Part shown: positions 6,976-14,552 of the stretch, piece after piece | Position numbering within the stretch: position 1 is the first letter of the stretch | How the letters are laid out: each line of letters begins with the position of its first letter | Assembly: GCA_041583135.1 (NCBI GenBank) | Contig: JBFHGJ010000098.1 | Coordinates: 1-21,514 of the forward strand | Origin: JABSOG01 sp041583135 | Lineage (GTDB): Bacteria; Pseudomonadota; Gammaproteobacteria; Enterobacterales; Alteromonadaceae | Direction: 5' to 3' | Length of the DNA stretch: 21,514 nt | Notes under the pieces: generated by a model | Seen by the model: the letters and a program-made list of their open reading frames with translations, nothing else | Told to the model about the DNA's origin: nothing | The model's database searches: none | Translations under genes and position numbers: made by a program

Positions 6976-7457
6976 TGAGTAAGGCGGTATTACTGGCAAT
7001 ATATGGTGATGGTGGACACCGCGCCGAAATGACAGCATTGATTCAGGCGCTGCAACAGCGCAGCAATCATTTCTCTTTGGTGACTTTGGGTGACGGTATG
7101 TTGTCGCTGCCGGTGCTTGAGCATGTGCAATGTGCTGATATTCGTTCGAAACATCGGCGAGTGAGAAACCTGCTGATGACTTTGCCTTTAATGTTGGTTC
7201 TGGCGTTTAAGGTATGGCAGCTCAGCCGCCGTTATGCTTTTGTCGGCGCTATCTCCACCGGTCCTGGGTTGGCGGTCACGCCGATGTTGGTCTGCCGTCT
7301 TTTGGGCATTAAGACGGTGTTTATCGAAACCTATAGCCGCTTTCATAGTCGTTCGATGACAGGCCGTATCCTATCTCGTATTGCTCAGCGCTTTTTAGTG
7401 CAAAACCAAAGCCTGCAAGCGTTATACCCCAACGCCGAGTATTGTGGCCGACTATGA
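6975..7457 (+). CDS. PssD/Alg14-like glycosyltransferase membrane subunit
   Basis: About 160 residues, resembling the Alg14/PssD/Cps14F family: an N-terminal 'LAIYGDGGH' loop (usually GSGGH; residues 7-15), a hydrophobic membrane-associated helix (about 62-78), 'STGPGLAVTP' near 94 and 'FIETYSR' near 117. In this family the protein anchors the catalytic Alg13/PssE partner to the membrane and supplies part of the acceptor site. Together they add the second sugar to a lipid-PP-sugar. The next gene is exactly such a partner and overlaps by ATGA (7454-7457). I chose the ATG at 6975, which starts just before the family motif; the frame is open to a GTG at 6960 that would add five residues. GAGG at 6954-6957 is too close to the GTG and rather far from the ATG, so the start stays unsettled. 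Confidence 0.8.
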   Translation: MSKAVLLAIYGDGGHRAEMTALIQALQQRSNHFSLVTLGDGMLSLPVLEHVQCADIRSKHRRVRNLLMTLPLMLVLAFKVWQLSRRYAFVGAISTGPGLAVTPMLVCRLLGIKTVFIETYSRFHSRSMTGRILSRIAQRFLVQNQSLQALYPNAEYCGRL

Positions 7458-7912
7458 AGATCTTGGTTACTGTGGGCAGTGGTGGGTTTGATGAATTGAT
7501 CAAAGCGGCCGATACGTATTTGAATTTTTCTGAGGCCAGCGTCATGTGTCAAATCGGCAAAGACGGCTATCGTCCCAACAATCATCCGTTTGTTGAGTTT
7601 TCATCTGAATTTTCCAGCCTGTGGCAAACGGCCGATGTTGTGGTAACCCATGGTGGCGCAGCAACCGTGTTTGAACTGCTTGAAGCGGGGAAAAAACTGG
7701 TGGTGGTGCCCAATACATATCGTCTTGATAGCCATCAGCTCGATTTGGCTGAGCACCTGCAACAACAGCAGTTGGCGTTGGTGTGTCGCGATTTGACAAC
7801 ATTGAAAGATTGCGTACACAAGGCCATGACGCAAACATTTAAACCCTATGAGAGACAGCCGTTTTTTATGGCCGATGATATTTTGCATTATTTTGGGATC
7901 CCAACGTCGTGA
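7454..7912 (+). CDS. PssE/Alg13-like glycosyltransferase catalytic subunit
   Basis: A 152-residue protein resembling the C-terminal half of a GT-B glycosyltransferase (GT28 C-domain; Alg13/PssE/Cps14G). The N-terminus 'MKILVTVGSGGFDELI' matches the family's 'VTVGT..F..L'. The donor-binding region 'THGGAATVFELLEAGK' (65-80) and 'VVPN...DSHQLDLAEHL' (84-102) are intact. It should form a membrane-bound heterodimer with the preceding PssD/Alg14-like protein and transfer a sugar to the lipid-linked acceptor. Start chosen at the ATG overlapping the upstream stop (ATGA), not the TTG at 7442, because the family N-terminus begins there. The stop overlaps the next gene's GTG (GTGA). As usual in bacteria the two halves are separate genes, so this is not a broken single gene. 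Confidence 0.83.
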   Translation: MKILVTVGSGGFDELIKAADTYLNFSEASVMCQIGKDGYRPNNHPFVEFSSEFSSLWQTADVVVTHGGAATVFELLEAGKKLVVVPNTYRLDSHQLDLAEHLQQQQLALVCRDLTTLKDCVHKAMTQTFKPYERQPFFMADDILHYFGIPTS

Positions 7913-9090
7913 AAGTGTTGTTTTTAACTCCACAACTGCCGTATCCGGCATTGAGCGGCGGCACCATCAAAACCCGGCTGCTGATTGATTATTTGGCGGC
8001 GCACCATCAACTGAGTATTGCTTGCTTTTTAAAAGGCGAGGACAGCCAACAGCTTGAAGCCTTTAGCCGCAGCGTTGCGCCGGTGCCTTGTCATACCCAG
8101 CCGCTCGATATTCCAAGAACCCCTTTGAACTTTGTTCGTAGCTGCCTCAAAGGCATTGCGCTGACGCTCTACCGTAATTTACATGCCGGTTTTGCGGCAA
8201 AAGTGGCAGAGCTGGCACAGCAGCAAGATGTGTTGTTTGTTGACCATTATTTGATGTTTCAGTATGTTCCACAAGGCTTTCAAGGACGAGTGGTGGTGCA
8301 TCAGCATAATGCCGAATATTTAATGTGGTCGCGCAAGGCCGAACTTGAGCGTAACTGGCTGTTAAAACGTTTGTTGGCTTTTGAGGCCGAGCGTATCAAG
8401 CGCTTTGAATTGGCGCTATGTGCTCAGGCCGATGCGGTACTGACCACCAATAGTGATGCTAAGGCGCTGCTATCGGCAGGCGCCAGTGGCGATAACTTTT
8501 TTGAAACTATGCACTGCGCCGAAGCGGATTTGTTCAATGCGCCGGATTTAGACTATGACGCGACTGAACCGAGCCTGTTGTTTATTGGCACTTTGAGTTG
8601 GGATGCCAATCTAGATGGGCTTTTATGGTTTGGCGAGCGAATATGGCCACGTTTACGGGCAAAACTGCCACAGCTTAAACTCACAGTGGTGGGGAAGTGC
8701 TCGGCGTCAGTGCAGTTGCAATTGCAACAGGCCCTGCCCGGCGCCGACATCGCGGGCTTTGTTGAGGACCTCGAACCTTTGTATCGGCGACATCGGGTAT
8801 TTATTGCGCCGCTGCGCTTTGGTAGTGGCGTGAAGGTCAAAGTGGTCAATAGCCTGACGCGTGGTCAGCCGACCGTGGCAACGTCGGTTGGTGCCGAGGG
8901 GATTGGTGTTGAGCATGGTAAACAGATCATGATCTGTGACGACCCTTTGGCGTTTACCGAAGCGGTAGTGGCGCTGTTGGGCCAGCCTTCTTTATGGCGT
9001 CAATTGGCGCAGACATCAAGGCAATGGATGAAGGCTAACTATAGCCTAGAAAAAGAGCAACAGAATATCGATAGGAGCCTTGGATTGTGA
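7909..9090 (+). CDS. GT4 family glycosyltransferase (Stp1-like sugar transferase)
   Basis: A 393-residue GT-B glycosyltransferase. The N-terminus 'FLTPQLPYPALSGGTIKTR' (5-23), 'HQHNAEY' (131-137), 'FIGTLSWDANLDGLLWF' (225-241), 'PLRFGSGVKVKV' (301-312) and 'TSVGAEGI' (325-332) match the subgroup of GT4-like enzymes with a four-helix insertion. The usual second donor-binding glutamate region reads KVVNSL here in place of the common KILEAM, so one commonly conserved glutamate is replaced by asparagine. Its GTG start overlaps the upstream stop (GTGA, 7909-7912). The sugar and linkage are not inferable. Confidence 0.83.
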   Translation: MKVLFLTPQLPYPALSGGTIKTRLLIDYLAAHHQLSIACFLKGEDSQQLEAFSRSVAPVPCHTQPLDIPRTPLNFVRSCLKGIALTLYRNLHAGFAAKVAELAQQQDVLFVDHYLMFQYVPQGFQGRVVVHQHNAEYLMWSRKAELERNWLLKRLLAFEAERIKRFELALCAQADAVLTTNSDAKALLSAGASGDNFFETMHCAEADLFNAPDLDYDATEPSLLFIGTLSWDANLDGLLWFGERIWPRLRAKLPQLKLTVVGKCSASVQLQLQQALPGADIAGFVEDLEPLYRRHRVFIAPLRFGSGVKVKVVNSLTRGQPTVATSVGAEGIGVEHGKQIMICDDPLAFTEAVVALLGQPSLWRQLAQTSRQWMKANYSLEKEQQNIDRSLGL

Positions 9091-9941
9091 GTACCATGCC
9101 GATGATCAGCGTCTATATGCCGAGCAAAAACCGTGGTGAGATGGTCAAACGCGCCATCGATTCGGTGATGGCACAAGACTACCCCAATTTTGAGCTGGTG
9201 GTGGTCGATGATGGCTCCGAGGATGAAACCCCACAAATTCTGCAAGCGTACGCCGAGCGGTACGTAAATTTTCATTACTTGCGCAACGAAACGTCTCGCG
9301 GCGCTGCGGCGGCGCGTAATCAGGCGATCAATAAGGCCCAAGGAGAGTTTGTCACCGGTATTGATGATGATGATTTCTTTTATCCCAATCGTCTAAGTGC
9401 TTTAATGGCGGCCTATGACGATCAATATGCCTTTGTGTGCTCAAGTACCATTTGGGATTGGGGCGACAGGCAAAAGCTGGCAGATGGCAAAGCTGGCGAG
9501 TTTAGCCTTAAGCAGCAACTGAGCTACAATCACGCCAGTACTCAAGTGCTTGTCAGGCGTGAGCGGATGTTGGCAATCGGCGGCTTTGATGAGTCTTTGG
9601 TTGCGCGGATTGACTATGATGCTTGGACTTGCCTGATGGCAAAGTATGGCAACGCTAAGCGTATCAATCCGGCAACCTATGTGTTGACCCGTGAGCCGGG
9701 GATAGAGCGGATCACCAATTCTAAGCGCAACATCACCGGCAATCAGCAGTTTTTTGCCAAACATATCGACAAGATGAACTGGGCCAACCGGGTCAATCAG
9801 GAATTTTGGGATATGTATGCCAAGCAAGGCCCGTTCGGTTTTACTGCACTTATCAGGCAATTGTGTGCCGGTATGGTATGGCTGAAACTGAAGTATTTTA
9901 TTCGTATTAATTTTTTGCCTAATTGGCGTAGTCAGTTGTAA
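9087..9941 (+). CDS. GT2 family glycosyltransferase
   Basis: A 284-residue GT-A enzyme: 'VYMPSKNRGEMVKRAIDSV' (9-27), 'VVVDDGSEDET' (38-48), 'RGAAAARNQAI' (71-81) and the acidic metal-binding 'GIDDDDFFYP' (91-100) are all typical of inverting GT2 transferases. Downstream, 'GGFDESL' and 'DYDAW' supply the likely acceptor-side acidic residues. The C-terminus has an amphipathic/hydrophobic stretch that may associate with the membrane. The GTG start forms a GTGA overlap with the previous gene and has AGGAG about ten bases upstream. It is part of the tightly coupled block 6975-9941. Confidence 0.88.
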   Translation: MSTMPMISVYMPSKNRGEMVKRAIDSVMAQDYPNFELVVVDDGSEDETPQILQAYAERYVNFHYLRNETSRGAAAARNQAINKAQGEFVTGIDDDDFFYPNRLSALMAAYDDQYAFVCSSTIWDWGDRQKLADGKAGEFSLKQQLSYNHASTQVLVRRERMLAIGGFDESLVARIDYDAWTCLMAKYGNAKRINPATYVLTREPGIERITNSKRNITGNQQFFAKHIDKMNWANRVNQEFWDMYAKQGPFGFTALIRQLCAGMVWLKLKYFIRINFLPNWRSQL

Positions 9942-9957
9942 TTTTGGGAGTAGTTGG

Positions 9958-10986
9958 ATGCGGGTGTTAGTTACCGGTGGCGCAGGCTATATCGGCAGTC
10001 ATGCAGTGGTGGCACTGCAACAGGCCGGTCATGAGATAGTCGTAGTCGATAACCTGTGTCACAGCTCGGCTGCCGTGTTGCCGCGTATTGAGGCCCTCAG
10101 CGGCAAGAAAATCGATTTTGTCGCGGCAGATTTGAATGATAAGTTTGCACTTGAGCGCATTTTTAGCCGCTTTGATATTGATGCGGTGATGCACTTTGCC
10201 GCGCTTAAAGCGGTGAACGAGTCGAGAGCGCAAGCGGCGCGTTTCTATCACAACAATGTCGGTGGGACCTTGTGTTTGCTTGAAGTGATGGAAAAGTTCC
10301 ACTGCAAGCGCTTGGTGTTTAGCTCATCGGCAGTGGTTTATGGCATTGAACAAAGCCCGCCGTTTTTTGAACATATGCCGTTAAAGGCGCAAAACCCCTA
10401 TGGCCACACCAAGGTCATGAGTGAACAGATCTTAAAGGATATGGCCGCAGCGGACGGTGAATGGCATGTGATAGCGCTGCGTTATTGCAATCCTATCGGC
10501 GCACATCCCTCCGGTACTATCGGCGAAGCTGCCGATACGGTGCCAAATAACCTTTTGCCTTATGTGGCCAAAGTGGCTTGTGGTCAATTGCCGCTGCTCA
10601 AGGTTTTTGGTGGCGACTATGAGACTGTCGATGGCACTGGGGTTCGAGATTTTGTTCATGTGATGGACTTGGCCGAAGGCCATTGCCGTGCGCTGGACAA
10701 ACTCGCTGAGCTTGAAGGGTTTCATGCGGTTAACTTAGGCACGGGCAAAGGGGTAAGTGTGCTTGAACTCATCACGACCTTCGAACAGGTTTGTCAGCGG
10801 CCGGTTGCCTATCAAATCGCGCCAAGAAGGGAAGGGGATATTCCAGCCTTTTGGGCCGATGTGCAGCTGGCCGAACAGTTGTTGCAATGGCGTAGCAAAA
10901 GGGATCTGAGGCAGATGCTTGAAGACGCTTGGCGCTGGCAATGCGCCAACCCATATGGCTATATGCCAGCTGAGTCAAAAAATTAA
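9958..10986 (+). CDS. galE: UDP-glucose 4-epimerase
   Basis: A 342-residue extended short-chain dehydrogenase that interconverts UDP-glucose and UDP-galactose (some homologues also the N-acetyl forms), using tightly bound NAD. It shows the N-terminal NAD-binding 'VTGGAGYIGSH' (4-14), 'VMHFAALKAVNES', the catalytic serine region 'FSSSAVVYG' and the Y-x3-K pair in 'NPYGHTK', followed by 'LRYCNPIGAHPSG', 'GVRDFVHVMDLA' and 'NLGTGKGVSVLE', which are strongly GalE-like. Full family length. The ATG has GGGAG about eight bases upstream; the gene follows the GT2 gene by 16 bp. Its presence suggests galactose or GalNAc in the polysaccharide. GalU at the right flank makes its UDP-glucose substrate. Confidence 0.95.
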   Translation: MRVLVTGGAGYIGSHAVVALQQAGHEIVVVDNLCHSSAAVLPRIEALSGKKIDFVAADLNDKFALERIFSRFDIDAVMHFAALKAVNESRAQAARFYHNNVGGTLCLLEVMEKFHCKRLVFSSSAVVYGIEQSPPFFEHMPLKAQNPYGHTKVMSEQILKDMAAADGEWHVIALRYCNPIGAHPSGTIGEAADTVPNNLLPYVAKVACGQLPLLKVFGGDYETVDGTGVRDFVHVMDLAEGHCRALDKLAELEGFHAVNLGTGKGVSVLELITTFEQVCQRPVAYQIAPRREGDIPAFWADVQLAEQLLQWRSKRDLRQMLEDAWRWQCANPYGYMPAESKN

Positions 10987-11028
10987 TTCTTCGCGGTATT
11001 TTTCATTTCGTTTATATACGCGGGCGCT

Positions 11029-11034
11029 TATAAT
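11029..11034 (+). promoter_or_regulatory. Candidate -10 box between galE and the next GT4 gene
   Basis: A perfect TATAAT in the 93-bp gap after galE, followed by a GTCGCG discriminator-like segment. The -35 region at 17 bp spacing (TTTCGT) is poor. The gap also has an imperfect inverted repeat (10992-10999 with 11016-11022) without a T-run, so no terminator is called. Confidence 0.35.
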
Positions 11035-11079
11035 GTCGCGTTTTTATTTGCGCATTTATGCTTGCAAGGGGGCAGTTGA

Positions 11080-12234
11080 GTGTTAGACAAAAAGCAGATC
11101 TTGATGGTGGTACACGCTTACTACAAGGAAGACACCCGAGTCAGACGTGAAGCCGATGCGTTGGTGGCGGCAGGCAACAAGGTAGATGTCATTTGTCTAA
11201 ACAAAGGCGATGAGCCGAAAACGGAAGAGTTTAACGGTGTCACTATGATCCGCTTACCTGTTGCTCGTTCGAAAAGCCGCTCAAAACTCAATTACATTCT
11301 CGAGTATCTAAAATTTGCCCTATTGGCGTTTTTTAAAGTCAGTGGCTTTTTCTTCAAAAAGCACCCTAAAGTGGTGATGATCCACAATATGCCGAATTTT
11401 TTGGTTTTCGCGGCGCTTGTGCCTAGGTTGTTTGGCGCTAAAGTGGTGCTCGATATGCACGATGTGATGCCTGAGCTTTACTTAAACCTGTTTAACCGTC
11501 AAGGCGGCTTGCTGCAAAAACTGTTGTTTTTAGAAGAACGCATCAGTGCGATGTTCGCCTCTAAGGTGATGACGGTGAATCACATCTTGGCAACAAAACT
11601 GGAAAAACGTCTGAAAAAACCGTTATTTATCCTATACAACACCCCTGATCCGAGCATTTTGCAGGTCACCAATCCACTGCCTCGGATTACGCAAAAATTC
11701 AATTTGTTTCACCATGGCAATATTCAAGAGCGCTACGGCTTGGTCAGAATGGTTGAGGTGATGAAACAGCTTACGGCGAAAAGTAACGACTATCACCTTG
11801 AAGTCCATGGACGAGGGGTGTTTTACGATGAGATCCAAGCGCGAGCTAAGGCTGCCGGAATTGCCGAGGATTGTCAGTTTAATCCGGGATTTGCCCCAGA
11901 GAATGTCGGTAATATGTTGGTCAACGCCGATGTTGGTTTGGTGCTCAACTATCCCAGCGAGTTTATGGATGTCTGTCTACCGGTCAAGCTGCTGGAATAT
12001 GTAGCCTGCAAGGTACCGGTGATCACTTCGCGGATCGCAGCGGTTGAAGCGACTTTTGGTGATGACATGCTGTATTACTTTGACAACGATGAGCAGCTGC
12101 TGGCGTTGATTGAACACGTCAAAGCGAATCCGCAAGAGGCTGCCGCCAAAGCTGAGAAAGCCTACAAGCAATATCTGAGCTTGCAGTGGGACAGTGAAAA
12201 ACAACGATTTACTGATTTTATCGCGGGCCTTTGA
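11080..12234 (+). CDS. GT4 family glycosyltransferase
   Basis: A 384-residue GT-B transferase. The N-terminus 'YYKEDTRVRREADAL' (14-28) marks the subgroup of GT4-like enzymes that begin '(D)xRVxREAxxL'. Also visible are 'VVLDMHDVMPE' (122-132), 'FHHGNIQERYGL' (210-221), 'VHGRG' (242-246) and the donor-binding E-x-region 'EFMDVCLPVKLLEYVAC' (294-310), followed by 'VPVITSR'. It is complete and probably cytosolic, acting on the lipid-linked repeat unit. GTG start with a G-rich ribosome site (GGGGG, about ten bases upstream). It lies alone between two gaps of 93 and 66 bp, each holding a candidate -10 box, so it may be expressed separately. Specificity unknown. Confidence 0.87.
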   Translation: MLDKKQILMVVHAYYKEDTRVRREADALVAAGNKVDVICLNKGDEPKTEEFNGVTMIRLPVARSKSRSKLNYILEYLKFALLAFFKVSGFFFKKHPKVVMIHNMPNFLVFAALVPRLFGAKVVLDMHDVMPELYLNLFNRQGGLLQKLLFLEERISAMFASKVMTVNHILATKLEKRLKKPLFILYNTPDPSILQVTNPLPRITQKFNLFHHGNIQERYGLVRMVEVMKQLTAKSNDYHLEVHGRGVFYDEIQARAKAAGIAEDCQFNPGFAPENVGNMLVNADVGLVLNYPSEFMDVCLPVKLLEYVACKVPVITSRIAAVEATFGDDMLYYFDNDEQLLALIEHVKANPQEAAAKAEKAYKQYLSLQWDSEKQRFTDFIAGL

Positions 12235-12240
12235 TATACT
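12232..12240 (+). promoter_or_regulatory. Candidate extended -10 promoter upstream of wzz
   Basis: TGATATACT gives an extended -10 (TG at 12232-12233, TATACT at 12235-12240), overlapping the stop of the preceding gene and followed by a very G/C-rich stretch (GCGCCCGCC). The -35 region at 17 bp spacing (CTGATT) is weak, as is common with extended -10 promoters. It would drive the wzz-wzy group with a leader of about 55 nt. Confidence 0.38.
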
Positions 12241-12300
12241 GCGCCCGCCAAAATTTATCGCAAACCCAGTTACCTTGAGTAGAGTTAGCCCAGGATGAAT

Positions 12301-13245
12301 ATGAGTATTCCACCAATTGCCCAGAATAAAACGCCTTATCTTAGTGTGCGTCAGTTTGTCGCCATCAGCTGGAAATATAAGTGGCTTATTCTGATCACGA
12401 GCGCTATTTTTGCGGTGGCTTCGGTATTTATCGCTTTGTCTATGCCCAATAAGTATGAATCCAAAGTCGTATTGTCACCGTCGGAAGAACAACAAGGCGG
12501 CGGTTTGTCGGCGCTGGCCAATCAGTTTGGCTCTTTGGCTTCTTTAACCGGGATCAATCTAAAGGGTAAGGGCACAGATACGACCAACTTGGCACTTGAG
12601 ATCCTCAAATCAAAGCAATTTTTGATGGCGTTTATCGAACGCCATCAGCTAAAAGTGCCAGTGATGGCCGCGAAAAGTTGGGATATTGCTAGCGGTAAAC
12701 TGGTGCTTAACGAGAAGATTTACGACGAAGGCTCGAGCACTTGGGTACGTAAGGTCGATTTTCCGAAAAAGCCGGAACCGTCGTTACTGGAAACCTATAA
12801 GACTTTTCGTGAAATATTGACCATCAAACGTGACGTCAAAGCCGATATCGTGACCATCACTATGGAATTTTACTCGCCGGTTTTAGTGCAGCAATGGCTT
12901 AATGCCTTGGTCATAGAGCTTAATGACTATATGCGTGAAATCGAACTTAAACGCTCTCGCAGCAGCATTGAATATTTGCGTGGTCAGATTGAAACGACCG
13001 ATGTCGCTGAGCTTAAGAATGTATTTTTTCAGCTGGTTCAAGAGCAGATCAAAAAATCGATGTTGGCCGAAGTGCGTAAAGAATATGTCTTTACTATAAT
13101 CGACCCTGCCATTGTGGCAGAGGAAAAAAGTGGTCCAAGTCGAGCGATAATTTGTATCGTCATCACCTTACTTGGCGGTATCTTATCGTTGTTTGGCGCA
13201 CATTTGCATCATTTTATCGTCAGCACTCGTTCGACGCCAAAGTGA
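12301..13245 (+). CDS. wzz: Wzz-type polysaccharide chain-length regulator
   Basis: A 314-residue polysaccharide co-polymerase with the standard plan: a short cytosolic N-terminus, first transmembrane helix (about 31-50), a large periplasmic helical domain, then the family's 'DPA.V...KSGPSRA' proline-rich entry into a second transmembrane helix (about 280-298) and a short C-terminal tail. The N-terminal 'NKYESKVVLSPSEEQ' and 'LKSKQFLMAFIERH' are typical. There is no tyrosine kinase domain, so this is the Wzz/PCP-1-like form seen with O-antigens and not a Wzc. It acts with Wzy to set chain length. The ATG at 12301 has AGGA five bases upstream; the ATG at 12295, two codons earlier, has AGG directly abutting and is less likely. 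The stop overlaps the next gene's GTG. Confidence 0.9.
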   Translation: MSIPPIAQNKTPYLSVRQFVAISWKYKWLILITSAIFAVASVFIALSMPNKYESKVVLSPSEEQQGGGLSALANQFGSLASLTGINLKGKGTDTTNLALEILKSKQFLMAFIERHQLKVPVMAAKSWDIASGKLVLNEKIYDEGSSTWVRKVDFPKKPEPSLLETYKTFREILTIKRDVKADIVTITMEFYSPVLVQQWLNALVIELNDYMREIELKRSRSSIEYLRGQIETTDVAELKNVFFQLVQEQIKKSMLAEVRKEYVFTIIDPAIVAEEKSGPSRAIICIVITLLGGILSLFGAHLHHFIVSTRSTPK

Positions 13246-14552
13246 TAACCTCTCCCGCGATGCGCTACGCATTGTCACCTCGGATCACACTGATATATTT
13301 ACTTATCGTCAGTGTCGCAGCCGATATTGTTTACGGCGTCCTTGATTTTTACGGTGCGGGTAGTCTGCGTCTTAGCCTGTTATATCGCATGACGATTTTG
13401 TCGGCGTTTATTGTGGTGTTGCTGCGCCGCAATGATCTCCATGCGTGGATAGTCAAGGGGATGTTTGTGCTGTGGCTTATCAGCCTGTCGGTATGGCTGT
13501 ATACCTATGGCAAAGTGCCTTTGTGGATCGATCTTAATTTCTTTTTACGTATCATGTTTGTCATGGCCATTGCCTTTTTGGCCTATCGAGCATTGGAGTG
13601 CGCCTATGAGGAAGGCAAAGATCTCAGAGAGCTTTTGTTTAGTGGCATTGTTATTTACGGCATTGTGGCGAGCTGCTCGATTGTGTTTTCTTTTGTCACT
13701 GGGATTGGCCGTTTGACCTATGGCGAATGGGCTTTTGGTATTAAATCGTTTTTTACCGGTGGCAATGATATCGGTTTGACGATGCTGGTCGCTTTAGTGT
13801 TTTGCTGGCGTTCGTTTTGGATCAGTGACAGCTTGTGGAATTTGTTCAAGATAATACTGGTTAGTGTTGCCATTGCGCTAATAGGCTCTAGGGCGGCTTT
13901 TGGTGGGGTGATTGGGGTCACCGGTATCTTTACCCTGTGCTTTTTGCTGTTTAGACCCTCTCGTAGTATGAAAACCTCGGTTTATAAAGTGGTTGTCGCC
14001 ACTATGGTGATTGGGATCTCCAGTTTTACCTTCAAGTATGTCAATGACAACTTTGACGAACTGGCCTATCAGGTTGAGAAGGTAACCGAACTACTCGATG
14101 GCTTAAGTCCGCGAGCGAAGCTCGAAGAAGCCGGTGCCGAGGTGCTTGAGCAGCGTGCTCCAATTCATGATGCCTTTGGTCAGGGGGCGACGTTTTTCTT
14201 CGAGGTCTATGATCTTTACTTCTTACGATACCCAATGAAACAAAGCACAGATGTGTTGCCTTATAAAGCGGTTGAGCAGGATTTGATGGATATCTACGGG
14301 ATGTATGGTTGGCTATTGGGTAGCGTTATCATTCTCTATCATCTGTATTTTTGGCTGTTGTCGGTACGTTGCTTTGTGGCTCAGCGCGATGTGCTGAACT
14401 TTTCTTGCTTACTGGCGATCACCATGTATTTGTTTCATGGCTTTTTGGCCGGACATGCATTGGCAACGAGCCAGGTTTCCACCGTTATCGGTGTGATCTA
14501 CGCGTTTTTGTGGTTTAACAAGGTCTATTTACCAAAGGAAAGCGTCAATTGA
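13242..14552 (+). CDS. Wzy-type O-antigen/exopolysaccharide polymerase
   Basis: A 436-residue polytopic inner-membrane protein with about ten to twelve hydrophobic helices, a 'ALIGSRAAFGG' segment near residue 210, and a large extracytoplasmic loop (about 270-350) rich in charged residues. The loop ends in 'VEQDLMDIYGMYGWLLG', a pattern seen in Wzy/O-antigen ligase family proteins. Its place right after wzz and in a Wzx/Wzy-type locus makes a repeat-unit polymerase more likely than a ligase, but sequence alone does not separate the two. I place the start at the GTG that overlaps the wzz stop (GTGA, 13242-13245), in line with the neighbouring junctions; an ATG at 13260 is the alternative. The frame opens further upstream inside wzz, but that part would be a hydrophilic overlap and is unlikely to be used. 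Confidence 0.82.
   Translation: MITSPAMRYALSPRITLIYLLIVSVAADIVYGVLDFYGAGSLRLSLLYRMTILSAFIVVLLRRNDLHAWIVKGMFVLWLISLSVWLYTYGKVPLWIDLNFFLRIMFVMAIAFLAYRALECAYEEGKDLRELLFSGIVIYGIVASCSIVFSFVTGIGRLTYGEWAFGIKSFFTGGNDIGLTMLVALVFCWRSFWISDSLWNLFKIILVSVAIALIGSRAAFGGVIGVTGIFTLCFLLFRPSRSMKTSVYKVVVATMVIGISSFTFKYVNDNFDELAYQVEKVTELLDGLSPRAKLEEAGAEVLEQRAPIHDAFGQGATFFFEVYDLYFLRYPMKQSTDVLPYKAVEQDLMDIYGMYGWLLGSVIILYHLYFWLLSVRCFVAQRDVLNFSCLLAITMYLFHGFLAGHALATSQVSTVIGVIYAFLWFNKVYLPKESVN

Noticed and set aside
6975..7912. pssD-like and pssE-like genes as one glycosyltransferase broken by a frameshift
   Set aside because: Bacterial PssD/PssE (Alg14/Alg13) are normally two genes, each is complete, and the order and ATGA overlap are natural.
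10992..11022. Imperfect inverted repeat after galE as a terminator
   Set aside because: The stem is bulged with a long loop and lacks a T-run after it; it may only be part of a promoter region.
11050..11061. GCGCATTTATGC shared with the complement of 21499-21510, as a repeat element
   Set aside because: A 12-base match is expected many times by chance in a window of this size, and flanks do not match.
13152..13241. Upstream extension of the polymerase frame into wzz
   Set aside because: It would add a 30-residue hydrophilic overlap with wzz; the GTGA overlap at 13242 fits the neighbouring junctions better.
14324..14337. Second ops-like sequence (GGGTAGCGTTA) inside the polymerase gene
   Set aside because: Only about nine of fourteen consensus positions match, as expected by chance.
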